A stretch of 5,232 nt of DNA from Solirubrobacterales bacterium. Lineage in GTDB: Bacteria > Actinomycetota > Thermoleophilia > Solirubrobacterales > Solirubrobacteraceae. The stretch lies in assembly GCA_009781575.1 (NCBI GenBank), contig WQXW01000159.1:1-5232 (forward strand), given 5' to 3'. Shown here one piece after another: positions 1-5,232 of the stretch. Positions within the stretch are counted from its first letter, which is position 1, and the number at the start of each line of letters is the position of its first letter. A model generated the notes under the pieces. It searched no databases. It was not told the DNA's origin and saw only the letters and a program-made list of their open reading frames with translations. Position numbers and translations under genes: made by a program.

Positions 1-279
1 GAGGACCGCCTCTCCGAGATCGGGATCACGGTGAATCGCAACGCGGTGCCCTTCGATCCCCGCCCCCCCATGGAGGCGTCGGGCCTGCGCATCGGCACAC
101 CCGCGCTGGCCACGCGGGGCCTGCAGCGCGAGGAGTTCGCGGAGACCGGCAGGATCATCGCGCGCGCGCTGGTGAGCGAGCACTTCGCGCGCGACGCGCC
201 GGCGCTCTCCGAGCAGGTGCAGGAGATCGTCGAGCGCCACCCGCTCTACGAGGCGCTCACCACCGGCGCGGTCGCGTAG
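1..279 (+). CDS. glyA: Serine hydroxymethyltransferase, C-terminal fragment (5' end outside window)
   Basis: This is the last 92 codons of a gene entering from the left edge; the frame is open from base 1 and ends at TAG 277-279. Serine hydroxymethyltransferase is a cytosolic PLP enzyme that interconverts serine plus tetrahydrofolate with glycine plus 5,10-methylene-tetrahydrofolate, feeding one-carbon metabolism. The evidence is the highly conserved C-terminal block: [17 protein letters not shown] followed by [16 protein letters not shown], which matches the family's 'NkNaiPfDprpP...SGiRiGTpAlTtRG' signature, including the Arg of the RIGTPA motif that contacts the substrate carboxylate in known structures. 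The terminal helix ends ...[13 protein letters not shown], a normal place for the family to end. The PLP-lysine region lies upstream and cannot be checked. An in-frame GTG at 31 is an internal codon, not the start. No T-rich terminator follows the stop. Confidence 0.96.
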   Translation, partial: EDRLSEIGITVNRNAVPFDPRPPMEASGLRIGTPALATRGLQREEFAETGRIIARALVSEHFARDAPALSEQVQEIVERHPLYEALTTGAVA

Positions 280-434
280 CGCCGGGCGCCGGGCGCCGGT
301 CCGCGCCGCGCGCGGGGCGGCGCCGGGCTGCGCGCCGTGTCGGGCCGTGTCGGGCTGCGGGGCTGCGCCGGGCCGCGCGCTGCGCTGCGCGTCGGGTTGC
401 ACGCGACACGTTCGGTGGGGCCGCCTGCGATCCT
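280..434. other. GC-extreme spacer with short tandem repeats between glyA and the WecA-like gene
   Basis: No credible gene is visible here. The stretch begins with three head-to-tail copies of the 7-mer GCGCCGG (279-299, the first base shared with the glyA stop codon). It also holds two perfect adjacent copies of the 10-mer CCGTGTCGGG (335-354), followed by further GCGC/GGGCTGCG-type low-complexity sequence. A TTGCAC at 396-401 resembles a -35 hexamer, but no convincing -10 lies 16-19 bases downstream, so I do not call a promoter. The spacer may still carry the promoter of the downstream gene, because 155 bases is long for an operon gap. Confidence 0.6.
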
Positions 435-1724
435 GTGGCGGAGTCGATGCGCCAGCCCAGCGAGCTCGAAGCGTTCTACGCGTTCCTGGCGGCCGCGGCG
501 ATCGCGGCTGCGGTGACACCGATCACGATGCGGCTCGCGCGGGCGGTGGGCGCGATCGACCATCCCCGCGAGCGGGGGCTGGCGGAGCGCGCCACTCCGC
601 TGCTGGGTGGGCTGGCCATCTTCGCGGCCGCCGCTGTGGCGGCGCTCATCTGGCTGCCGGCCGGGTTTGGCAACCACGGCCAGATGTGGCACGGCGTGCT
701 GCTGGCGGCCGCGCTCATCACCGCGGTGGGCGCGCTGGACGATCGCTTCGACCTGCCCCCGCTCGTGAAGCTGGGCGGCCAGGTGGCCGCCGCGCTGATC
801 GTGGTCCACTTCGGAGTGGTGGTGGAAGTGATCACGCTGCCCTTCGTGGGGCGGCTGACCTTCCCCAACGCGGGCCCCGCGCTGACGGTGGTCGGGCTGG
901 TGGCGATGATGAACGTGGTCAACTTCTCCGACGGGGTCGACGGGCTCGCGGCGGGCGTGTGCGCGATCATCGCCGCCACCCTGGCGGTGATCGCGTTCGA
1001 CCTGGGGCGCAACCAGCCGGCGGTGTTGGCGGCGCTGACCGCCGGCGCGGCGCTGGGCTTCCTCGTGCACAACTTCCCGCCGGCGCGCAGCTTCATGGGC
1101 GACTGCGGCTCCAACCTGCTGGGGCTGCTGATGGGCGTGGTCGCGGTCGAGGGCCCGGTGAAGACCTCCGTGGTGGTGTCGTTCGTGGCGCCGCTCATCC
1201 TGCTGGCGGTGCCGTTCCTGGACACCACCTTCGTGGTGCTCAAGCGCCTGAAGTACAGGCGCCCGATCTACGCGTCCGACAACGAGCACTTCCACCACCG
1301 CATGGCGCGCATCGGCTTCTCGCGCCGGCGCACGATCTCCTATCTGTATGCGTGGACGCTCATGCTGGCGGGGCTCGCGCTGGCGCTGCGCTTCGTTCCG
1401 TACAGCGATCACAAAGGCCACCTCCACACCGGCTGGACGCTCGTGATCGTGGCGCTCGCCCTGATCGCGGCGGCGGCCAGTGTCTACCTCGTGTATGTGC
1501 TCGAGATCCTCAAGTTCCGCCGGCTCGCGGCGGTGCGCATGCGCGTGCTCCGTCCCGAGGCCTCGGTGGCGGAGATCGAGCACGACATCGCGCGCGAGCT
1601 GGAAACCGGCGAGATGCAGGCGGTGTCGATGCCGCCGCACGACTCCGCCGCCGACGGCGACCAGCCGCTGCGCGGGCCGCGGCGCCCGCCGCAACCTGTC
1701 GCACCGCGCAGGGCCGATCGCTAG
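435..1724 (+). CDS. wecA: WecA/TagO-type polyprenyl-phosphate N-acetylhexosamine-1-phosphate transferase
   Basis: This is an integral membrane enzyme of the MraY/WecA (PNPT) superfamily. Such enzymes transfer a sugar-1-phosphate (GlcNAc-1-P in WecA/TagO) from a UDP-sugar to a polyprenyl phosphate, starting a lipid-linked glycan. Visible motifs in order: DHPRERG near residue 42 and PLLGG at 55-59 (usual 'P.lGG'); the Asp pair in LDDRFDL (D102, D103); NFSDGVDG at 163-170 (family NxxNxxDGxDGL, Mg/catalytic Asp); FMGDCGS at 220-226 (family MGDxGS, D223); and HFHHRM at 285-290. The H-x-HHR form is WecA-like; MraY instead has PIHHHFE. About ten hydrophobic segments are present. From about residue 357 a charged cytoplasmic tail of some 70 residues makes the 429-aa protein longer than the usual 350-380. 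GTG 435 is the longest start; ATG 447 (start MRQPSELEAF) is an equally plausible alternative, with GGCGGAG just before it. The exact sugar substrate is not determined by sequence. Confidence 0.93.
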   Translation: MAESMRQPSELEAFYAFLAAAAIAAAVTPITMRLARAVGAIDHPRERGLAERATPLLGGLAIFAAAAVAALIWLPAGFGNHGQMWHGVLLAAALITAVGALDDRFDLPPLVKLGGQVAAALIVVHFGVVVEVITLPFVGRLTFPNAGPALTVVGLVAMMNVVNFSDGVDGLAAGVCAIIAATLAVIAFDLGRNQPAVLAALTAGAALGFLVHNFPPARSFMGDCGSNLLGLLMGVVAVEGPVKTSVVVSFVAPLILLAVPFLDTTFVVLKRLKYRRPIYASDNEHFHHRMARIGFSRRRTISYLYAWTLMLAGLALALRFVPYSDHKGHLHTGWTLVIVALALIAAAASVYLVYVLEILKFRRLAAVRMRVLRPEASVAEIEHDIARELETGEMQAVSMPPHDSAADGDQPLRGPRRPPQPVAPRRADR

Positions 1725-1725
1725 C

Positions 1726-1758
1726 ATGCCCGCGTTCTGCCGGCTCCAGACCCCCTGA
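1726..1758 (+). other. Possible 10-codon leader ORF between the WecA-like gene and the hydrolase gene
   Basis: In the 45-base gap, an ATG at 1726 opens a 10-codon frame (MPAFCRLQTP) ending at TGA 1756-1758, only 11 bases before the GTG start of the next gene. The stop overlaps GAAG (1757-1760), the best Shine-Dalgarno candidate for that gene. Translational coupling is conceivable, but a frame this short arises easily by chance and the ATG has no clear ribosome site. Confidence 0.15.
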
Positions 1759-1769
1759 AGCTCGGACGC

Positions 1770-2864
1770 GTGAGCGTTCCCGTCCGTCCTCGCCTGTGCG
1801 TGGGCACTCGCCGCGCGGCGCTGGGCCGTGGTCTCGCGGCGCTGGGCCGTGGCGTCGCGGCGCTGGGCCGTGGCGTCGCGGCGCCGAGCCGGCGCTTCGG
1901 GGCGCTGGGCCGGCGCCTGGTGGCGCTGATCGTCGCCGTGCTGGCGCTCGCGGCGCTGCCGGCCAGTGGCGCGGCGGCGCTGATCGTGGGGATCGGCGAC
2001 CAGCGGCCCGGCATGTTCACCGATCCGCGCTTCGAGGCGCTCGGCGTGCACAGCGCGCGGCTGTCGATCGCGTGGAACGCGCTCTCGAGCCCCAGGCTGG
2101 CGCGCGAGTTGGGCACTTGGATGCGCGCCGCGCGCGCCGACCGCGTGGCGCCGCTGGTCAGCTTCGAACACTCGCAGGTGCGGGGGCAGCGCAAGGCGCT
2201 GCCGAGTGTGGCCCAGTTCGCGCGCCAATTCGCGCGCTTGCACGCGCGCTACCCGTGGGTGAGCGACTTCGCCACCTGGAACGAGGCCAACTACTGCGGC
2301 GAGCCCACCTGCCACCGCCCCGCGCTGGTGGCGGCCTACTACCGCCAGATGCAGCGGATCTGCCCGCGCTGCCGCGTGCTGGCGGCCGAGCTGTTGGACG
2401 AGCCCAACATGGTGGCGTGGGCGCACTCCTTCGAGCACGCGCTCCACCGCCCCGCCGGGATCTGGGGCCTGCACGACTATCTCGGCGCCAACCGCCTGCA
2501 GACCTCCTCCACGCGCGCGCTGCTGGCCGCCACGCGGGGCCAGATCTGGCTGACCGAGGTGGGCGGCCTGGTCGAGCGCCGCCACCGCGGCCACGGCTTC
2601 GTCGAATCGCCCGCCCACGCCGCGCAGGTGCTGCGCTTCGTATTCCGCCACCTGGTGCCGCTGAGCCCGCGGATCACGCGCGTGTACGTGTACGAGTGGA
2701 GCGCCGGCAGGGCCCGCAACGCGCTCTGGGACTCGGGGCTGATCGGCCCCAACAACCACCCGCGGCCGGCGCTGGGAGTGCTGGTGCAGGAACTGAGCGC
2801 GCTCGGCCAGCTGCCGCGCACGGCCGCCGCGCGCAGGCTGCTCGCCTCGCTGCCGTCGCGCTGA
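1770..2864 (+). CDS. Secreted or membrane-anchored clan-A-like glycoside hydrolase (TIM barrel), substrate unknown
   Basis: This 364-aa protein has an N-terminal export signal and a region resembling a (beta/alpha)8 glycoside hydrolase. Residues 17-50 are a basic Ala-Leu-Gly-Arg heptad repeat. They are followed by a hydrophobic helix (LVALIVAVLALAALPASGAAA, about 50-70) with possible cleavage near A68-A70, so the catalytic part should lie outside the membrane. Clan GH-A hallmarks are present: an N-E pair in FATWNEANY (E172, proposed acid/base; the usual WNEPN Pro is Ala here) at a strand end, and WLTEVGG (E263, proposed nucleophile) 91 residues later. Other barrel-like strands are SARLSIAWN (95-103), VAPLVSF (126-132), WGLHDY (232-237) and RVYVYEW (304-310). 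Cysteines at 176/181 and 198/201 could form disulfides. It lies 45 bases after the WecA-like gene, suggesting co-transcription and a role on envelope or extracellular glycan. GTG 1770 was chosen because it includes the whole repeat and signal, with GAAG at 1757-1760 as a modest ribosome site; GTG 1800 is an in-frame alternative. The exact GH family and activity are not assigned. Confidence 0.82.
   Translation: MSVPVRPRLCVGTRRAALGRGLAALGRGVAALGRGVAAPSRRFGALGRRLVALIVAVLALAALPASGAAALIVGIGDQRPGMFTDPRFEALGVHSARLSIAWNALSSPRLARELGTWMRAARADRVAPLVSFEHSQVRGQRKALPSVAQFARQFARLHARYPWVSDFATWNEANYCGEPTCHRPALVAAYYRQMQRICPRCRVLAAELLDEPNMVAWAHSFEHALHRPAGIWGLHDYLGANRLQTSSTRALLAATRGQIWLTEVGGLVERRHRGHGFVESPAHAAQVLRFVFRHLVPLSPRITRVYVYEWSAGRARNALWDSGLIGPNNHPRPALGVLVQELSALGQLPRTAAARRLLASLPSR
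1815..1919 (+). repeat. 21-bp tandem repeat, about 5 copies, coding a 7-residue basic repeat
   Basis: Five head-to-tail units of 21 bp occupy 1815-1835, 1836-1856, 1857-1877, 1878-1898 and 1899-1919. Units 2 and 3 are identical; unit 1 differs by two bases near its end; units 4 and 5 are diverged. The shared core is GCGGCGCTGGGCCGTGG. Because 21 is a multiple of three, the reading frame is kept. The hydrolase N-terminus reads AALGRGL, AALGRGV, AALGRGV, AAPSRRF, GALGRRL before passing into the hydrophobic signal helix. The near identity of the first three units suggests recent slippage or unequal crossing over. Confidence 0.9.
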
Positions 2865-2895
2865 GGGGGGAGTTGGCCGCTTCGCCGCTCCCCCC
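2865..2895 (+). terminator. GC hairpin directly after the hydrolase stop codon, no U-tract
   Basis: The perfect 8-base arms GGGGGGAG (2865-2872) and CTCCCCCC (2888-2895) begin immediately after the TGA at 2862-2864. A further GGC/GCC pair (2875-2877 with 2884-2886) can stack inside around a small loop. No T-run follows, so this is not a canonical intrinsic terminator. It could be a U-less terminator of the kind proposed in actinobacteria, or a 3'-end stabilising structure. The call of function is inference; the inverted repeat is seen directly. Confidence 0.45.
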
Positions 2896-2905
2896 AGCTC
2901 GAGCG

Positions 2906-2939
2906 CCGGGCCGGGCCGGGCCGGCGCCGGCTCCGGCGC
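2906..2939. repeat. CCGGG tandem repeat leading into a GC palindrome
   Basis: Three CCGGG units (2906-2920) run into a perfect inverted repeat, GCGCCGG (2924-2930) and CCGGCGC (2933-2939), separated by two bases. It lies between the two hairpins that follow the hydrolase gene. No T-run is nearby. It is probably GC-rich intergenic low complexity, though it would fold stably in RNA from either strand. Confidence 0.5.
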
Positions 2940-2979
2940 GGAGTGCCGGTCGAGCAGCGGCCGTTGCGTTTTTTGTTTT

Positions 2980-3014
2980 GAGGATTGGTTCCGCGCGGAA
3001 CGAATCCTCTTTTT
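2980..3014 (+). terminator. Strong rho-independent terminator for the + strand operon
   Basis: The arms GAGGATTGGTTCCGC (2980-2994) and GCGGAACGAATCCTC (2995-3009) pair at 14 of 15 positions (one G-G mismatch; the innermost one or two pairs must open to form the loop). They are followed directly by TTTTT (3010-3014). This ends transcription of the WecA-like/hydrolase unit about 115-150 bases past the hydrolase stop. It sits in an AT-rich island, with TTTTTTGTTTTG just upstream (2969-2980), that stands out from the surrounding sequence. For - strand transcripts the base run after the hairpin is A-rich, so it should work in one direction only. The near-palindrome could alternatively be a protein-binding site, but the hairpin plus T-run makes a terminator much likelier. 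Confidence 0.88.
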
Positions 3015-3028
3015 GAATCCCCCAACGG

Positions 3029-3083
3029 CTCCTCAGACAGGCGTGGTTCGAGAGAGCGCGCGCTGGCGCAAGGCTCTGAGGAG
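3029..3083. repeat. 9-bp perfect inverted repeat with a 37-base spacer in the convergent region
   Basis: CTCCTCAGA (3029-3037) and TCTGAGGAG (3075-3083) are exact reverse complements flanking 37 bases of mostly GC sequence. The repeat lies 36-90 bases beyond the stop of the - strand gene, where its transcript should end, but no U-tract follows on the - strand. A small GC hairpin (3096-3109, CCGCGC/GCGCGG) lies between it and that stop. The pair could be a weak or Rho-related 3' structure for the - strand gene; function is unknown. Confidence 0.45.
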
Positions 3084-3118
3084 GGCGCAGCCACCCCGCG
3101 CCTGCGCGGCCGGTCTGC

Positions 3119-4522
3119 TCAGTAGGGGCCGAGCAGCGGTTCGGTGAGCTGCAGGTGGATCAGGAGCGCGTACGCGCAGAAGCCCAGTGTGGCCACGCGC
3201 AGGCGACGGTCGCTCGACAGCGCCGCCAACGGCAGCGGCCAGATCGCGTACCAGGGCAGAAGCCAGGCGGTGCACATCAGCAGCGCCAACGTCGCCCAGC
3301 CCGCCGCGGTGCGCCAGTCGGCGCCGCGCGCGGTTCTCCACAGCGCGTATGCCAGCGCCACGAAGAAGAGCGCCGCGAACAGGTGGCGCCACCACGATGG
3401 GGTGCCGCGCAGGCCGAGCAGCCGCGCGGTCTCCGCGGGGATGCTGTGCGCGGCCACCATGCGCTGCTGCTCGCCCAGTTCGCCCACGAACGCGAACGCG
3501 TGCGAGCCGAAGGCGAGTGCTCCCACCACGGCCAGCGCCCCGAGCGCAAGCGCCGCGGCGCCGGCCACGCGCAGCCGCTCCGACGCGCGCCGGGGCGCGA
3601 GCGCGAGGAACGGCAGCGCCAGCCCGCCCGACAGCTTGACTCCCACCCCCATCGCCAGCGTCACCGCGGCCGAGCGCCACCGCGGCGCGGCGCCGGCGCT
3701 CAGCACCAGCGCCGCCGACAGCGCCAGCAGGATGAGCGTGTCGTTGTGCGCGCCACCCACCGCCAGCTGGAGCAGCACCGGGTTGAGCCCCACGAACGCC
3801 GCCGCCACGCGCGCCGAGCGGCCGGCCGCGCGGGCGGCGCGCGCGACCAGCGCCACCGCACCGAGGCTCGCCGCGACCGACAGCGCCTTCAGCGCCCACA
3901 GGCCGCCGCCCAGCCCCAGCGGCGCGGCGCCGTAGCTCACCAGCGTGAACAGCGGCCCGTAGGGGGTGTGCTTGTGGGGCCACCCGATGAACGGCAGGAT
4001 CGGGTCGCCCGGCATCTGCGCGGCCACCGCCGAGTAGGGGTTCAGCCCGTGGAGCACACCCATGCGCGCGAACGCCAGGTAGCCGAACACGTCCTGGGAG
4101 ATCAGCGGCGGCCCCAGGAGCAGGATGATGTGGGCCGCCACGATCGCCACCGCCAGCGCCGCCATGGAGAGGTGGCGCGCGCAGCCCAGCGCCAGCAGAT
4201 ATCCCGCGCCCATGAGCGCGGTCAGCAGCTCGAAGCGCAGCGGGCTGATCCCGATGTGCAGCCCCTCCAGCGGGCCCGCCATCCAGTGGGGCCAGCCGCC
4301 GCTGCGCCCCGGCACGTACACCGAGGGCGCCGACGCGCATCCCGCGACCAGCAGGAACACGGCCGCCACGATCGCGCACAGCGCCACCGTGCCGGCGATG
4401 CGCAGCGTGCTCGAGGAGAGCGCCGCCCGGCGGCGGCGCGCGTCCAGCGCCGCGCCTGTAGTGGTGGCGGTGCCGACCGTCGGCTGGGGGAGATCCGGTG
4501 CGGGCGTGCGGCTCGAGATCAC
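3119..4522 (-). CDS. Polytopic GT-C glycosyltransferase, MptB/GT87-like (probable polyprenyl-phosphate-sugar donor)
   Basis: This is a 467-aa multi-spanning membrane protein with about 10-12 hydrophobic segments. It fits GT-C glycosyltransferases of the MptA/MptB and GT87 (DUF2029) type, which extend lipid-linked or envelope glycans on the outer face of the membrane using polyprenyl-phosphate mannose or similar donors. Visible marks (numbered from the 4522 start): [14 protein letters not shown] (142-155) with the loop Asp expected in the first extracytoplasmic loop; LNPYS (160-164); [12 protein letters not shown] (183-194), the typical 'tPYGPl' block; GGAHNDTL (256-263), like the HND motif of MptB relatives; and [12 protein letters not shown] (421-432) near the end. 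I chose GTG 4522, with GGGA seven bases before it, because upstream codons to GTG 4717 encode an Arg-rich sequence unlike the family and would overlap the divergent gene. It converges with the hydrolase gene and diverges from a GT28 gene. The sugar, acceptor and exact subfamily are uncertain. Confidence 0.85.
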   Translation of the reverse strand: MISSRTPAPDLPQPTVGTATTTGAALDARRRRAALSSSTLRIAGTVALCAIVAAVFLLVAGCASAPSVYVPGRSGGWPHWMAGPLEGLHIGISPLRFELLTALMGAGYLLALGCARHLSMAALAVAIVAAHIILLLGPPLISQDVFGYLAFARMGVLHGLNPYSAVAAQMPGDPILPFIGWPHKHTPYGPLFTLVSYGAAPLGLGGGLWALKALSVAASLGAVALVARAARAAGRSARVAAAFVGLNPVLLQLAVGGAHNDTLILLALSAALVLSAGAAPRWRSAAVTLAMGVGVKLSGGLALPFLALAPRRASERLRVAGAAALALGALAVVGALAFGSHAFAFVGELGEQQRMVAAHSIPAETARLLGLRGTPSWWRHLFAALFFVALAYALWRTARGADWRTAAGWATLALLMCTAWLLPWYAIWPLPLAALSSDRRLRVATLGFCAYALLIHLQLTEPLLGPY

Positions 4523-4691
4523 CAGATTGTCCCGATCGCGGCCGCTTCGGGATGGGAGACGACCGACCCGGACTGCGAGGGAGCCGCGCGGACCGGTACG
4601 CTTTGCGCGCCGCTGCGAGCCGGCCTCGGGAGGTGTGCCGCGCGCAGCGGGTTCGAGCCGCAACGCCACACCGCGCGCCAGGCCCGATCCA
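4523..4691. promoter_or_regulatory. Divergent spacer between two glycosyltransferase genes
   Basis: With the starts chosen here, this 169-base stretch must hold the promoters of both genes. I see no convincing -35/-10 pair; TACGCT at 4597-4602 fits the TANNNT pattern for the + strand but lacks a good -35. The clearest structure is the inverted repeat TCCCGA-N11-TCGGGA at 4530-4552. It lies in the presumed leader of the - strand gene and includes its GGGA ribosome-site candidate in the 3' arm. Frames running through the spacer are Arg-rich and low complexity. If the - strand gene really starts at 4717, the spacer vanishes and the two 5' ends overlap by 26 bases. Confidence 0.45.
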
Positions 4692-5232
4692 ATGCGAGAA
4701 CGCAATCGCAAAGTCACCTCGAGCTGGGGGTCGAGCGCACGCCGCGTTCTGATCCTCTCTGCCGACGTGGGCGAGGGCCACGCGGCGGCGGCGCGTGCGC
4801 TTCGCGATCAGGTGACGCTGGCCGATCCCGGCGCCGAGGTCACGGTGATCGACGGGCTGGCGGCGATGGGGCCGCTGTTGCGACCGGTGGTGCAGGACGG
4901 CTACCGGATCCAGCTGCGTTTCCTGCCGTGGACGTACACGATCATCTACTGGCTCCTGCACCACGTGGCGCCGGTGCGCTGGGTGGCGCGCGAATTTCTG
5001 TGCCGCCTGGGCTCCGGCACGCTGGCGCGCGAGATCGCGCGCCACGAGCCCGACGTGGTCGTGTCGACCTATCCGGCGGTCACGGTCGTGCTGGCGCACC
5101 TGCGCCGTAGGGGTCTGGAGTGCCCAACAGTGGCCACGATCACCGATCTCACCGGCCTCTTCTTCTGGGCGCAACGGGGCATCGACATGCACCTGGTGAT
5201 GTACGGGGAGTCGCTGGAGCCGGTGCGCCGGA
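4692..5232 (+). CDS. GT28 / MGDG-synthase-like glycolipid glycosyltransferase, N-terminal part (3' end outside window)
   Basis: The frame starts at ATG 4692 and stays open to the window edge (180 codons seen). It matches the N-terminal domain of the MGDG synthase / processive diacylglycerol glucosyltransferase family. These are peripheral membrane GT-B enzymes that put galactose or glucose from a UDP-sugar onto diacylglycerol and related lipids at the cytosolic face. Evidence: [21 protein letters not shown] (17-37), whose G-x-GH-x-x-AA motif marks the first Rossmann strand and loop; [20 protein letters not shown] (118-137), the usual 'PDvivsT.P' block; and [20 protein letters not shown] followed by D165 (145-165), matching 'vtDf..H..W...gvD', though the usual His is replaced here (TGLFFW). 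A basic leader of about 16 residues precedes the fold. The C-terminal donor-binding domain is not in the window. There is no strong ribosome site before ATG 4692; GTG 4635 in frame has GGGAGG too close (one base). It is divergent from the GT-C gene. Acceptor and sugar are unknown. Confidence 0.88.
   Translation, partial: MRERNRKVTSSWGSSARRVLILSADVGEGHAAAARALRDQVTLADPGAEVTVIDGLAAMGPLLRPVVQDGYRIQLRFLPWTYTIIYWLLHHVAPVRWVAREFLCRLGSGTLAREIARHEPDVVVSTYPAVTVVLAHLRRRGLECPTVATITDLTGLFFWAQRGIDMHLVMYGESLEPVRR

Noticed and set aside
279..299. Three GCGCCGG copies considered as the start of a repeat array or CRISPR-like element
   Set aside because: Units are 7 bases with no spacers, typical simple-sequence slippage in GC-rich intergenic DNA.
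396..434. TTGCAC as a possible -35 element before the WecA-like gene
   Set aside because: No -10-like hexamer at a suitable distance; the sequence there is GGCCGCC-like.
1889..1905. SRRFGAL as a possible twin-arginine export motif in the hydrolase leader
   Set aside because: The consensus needs RR-x-F followed by a hydrophobic residue; here F directly follows RR, and a second RR sits next to the hydrophobic helix. An ordinary Sec-type signal or anchor is simpler.
246..2759. Reverse-strand open frame of 837 codons spanning glyA's end, the WecA-like gene and most of the hydrolase gene
   Set aside because: The product is His/Arg/Gln/Ala-rich low complexity with no family motifs, as expected opposite GC-rich genes. 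The + strand genes have clear catalytic motifs over the same bases.
347..3016. Forward open frame of 889 codons in another frame
   Set aside because: Arg/Gly/Ala-rich shadow covering two recognisable genes and the terminator. It contains the 21-bp repeat only because a repeat of a multiple of three repeats in every frame.
4641..4665. GGGTTCGAGCC resembling a tRNA T-arm
   Set aside because: With a standard 7-base loop the 5-bp stem fails at the second pair, and no acceptor or anticodon stem can be built around it. The similar GGTTCGAG at 3045-3052 fails likewise.
3155..5110. Forward open frame of 651 codons antisense to the GT-C gene
   Set aside because: Gln/Arg-rich shadow of the - strand gene; no membrane or enzyme motif, and it ends inside the real GT28 gene in a different frame.
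3033..5192. Reverse-strand open frame of 719 codons over the right half
   Set aside because: Out of frame with the GT-C gene and antisense to the GT28 gene; composition is Arg/Gly/His-rich without motifs.

Overview
The DNA is very GC-rich (visually above 70%), with strong G/C preference at third codon positions and frequent GTG starts. This produces long spurious open frames on both strands. The protein sequences look actinobacterial. The secreted hydrolase in particular resembles proteins I associate with Thermoleophilia/Solirubrobacterales (Conexibacter and Patulibacter type), but that placement is inference from sequence style, not a search result.

Layout, left to right. (1) The 3' end of glyA (serine hydroxymethyltransferase) on + ends at 279. 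(2) A 155-base, extremely GC-rich spacer with short tandem repeats follows. (3) A WecA/TagO-type polyprenyl-phosphate sugar-1-phosphate transferase on + (435-1724). (4) After only 45 bases, a secreted or membrane-anchored TIM-barrel glycoside hydrolase-like protein on + (1770-2864), whose N-terminus is built from a 21-bp (7-residue) tandem repeat. (5) A 254-base convergent intergenic region (2865-3118) packed with inverted repeats, including a textbook intrinsic terminator at 2980-3014. (6) A polytopic GT-C glycosyltransferase of the MptB/GT87 kind on - (3119 to about 4522). (7) A divergent spacer (about 4523-4691). (8) The 5' part of a GT28 / MGDG-synthase-like glycolipid glycosyltransferase on + (4692 to beyond the window end).

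After glyA, everything in the window points to envelope glycan or glycolipid metabolism: a lipid-linked sugar initiator (WecA-like), an exported glycan-active enzyme, a membrane glycosyltransferase that probably uses a polyprenyl-phosphate sugar, and a cytosolic glycosyltransferase that probably acts on diacylglycerol or a similar lipid. The first two may be co-transcribed; the last two form a divergent pair. That they act in one pathway is inference from proximity. I did not find a mobile element, CRISPR array, tRNA, rRNA or a clearly new system; the most distinctive items are the hydrolase with its repeat-encoded N-terminus and the structured convergent intergenic region.
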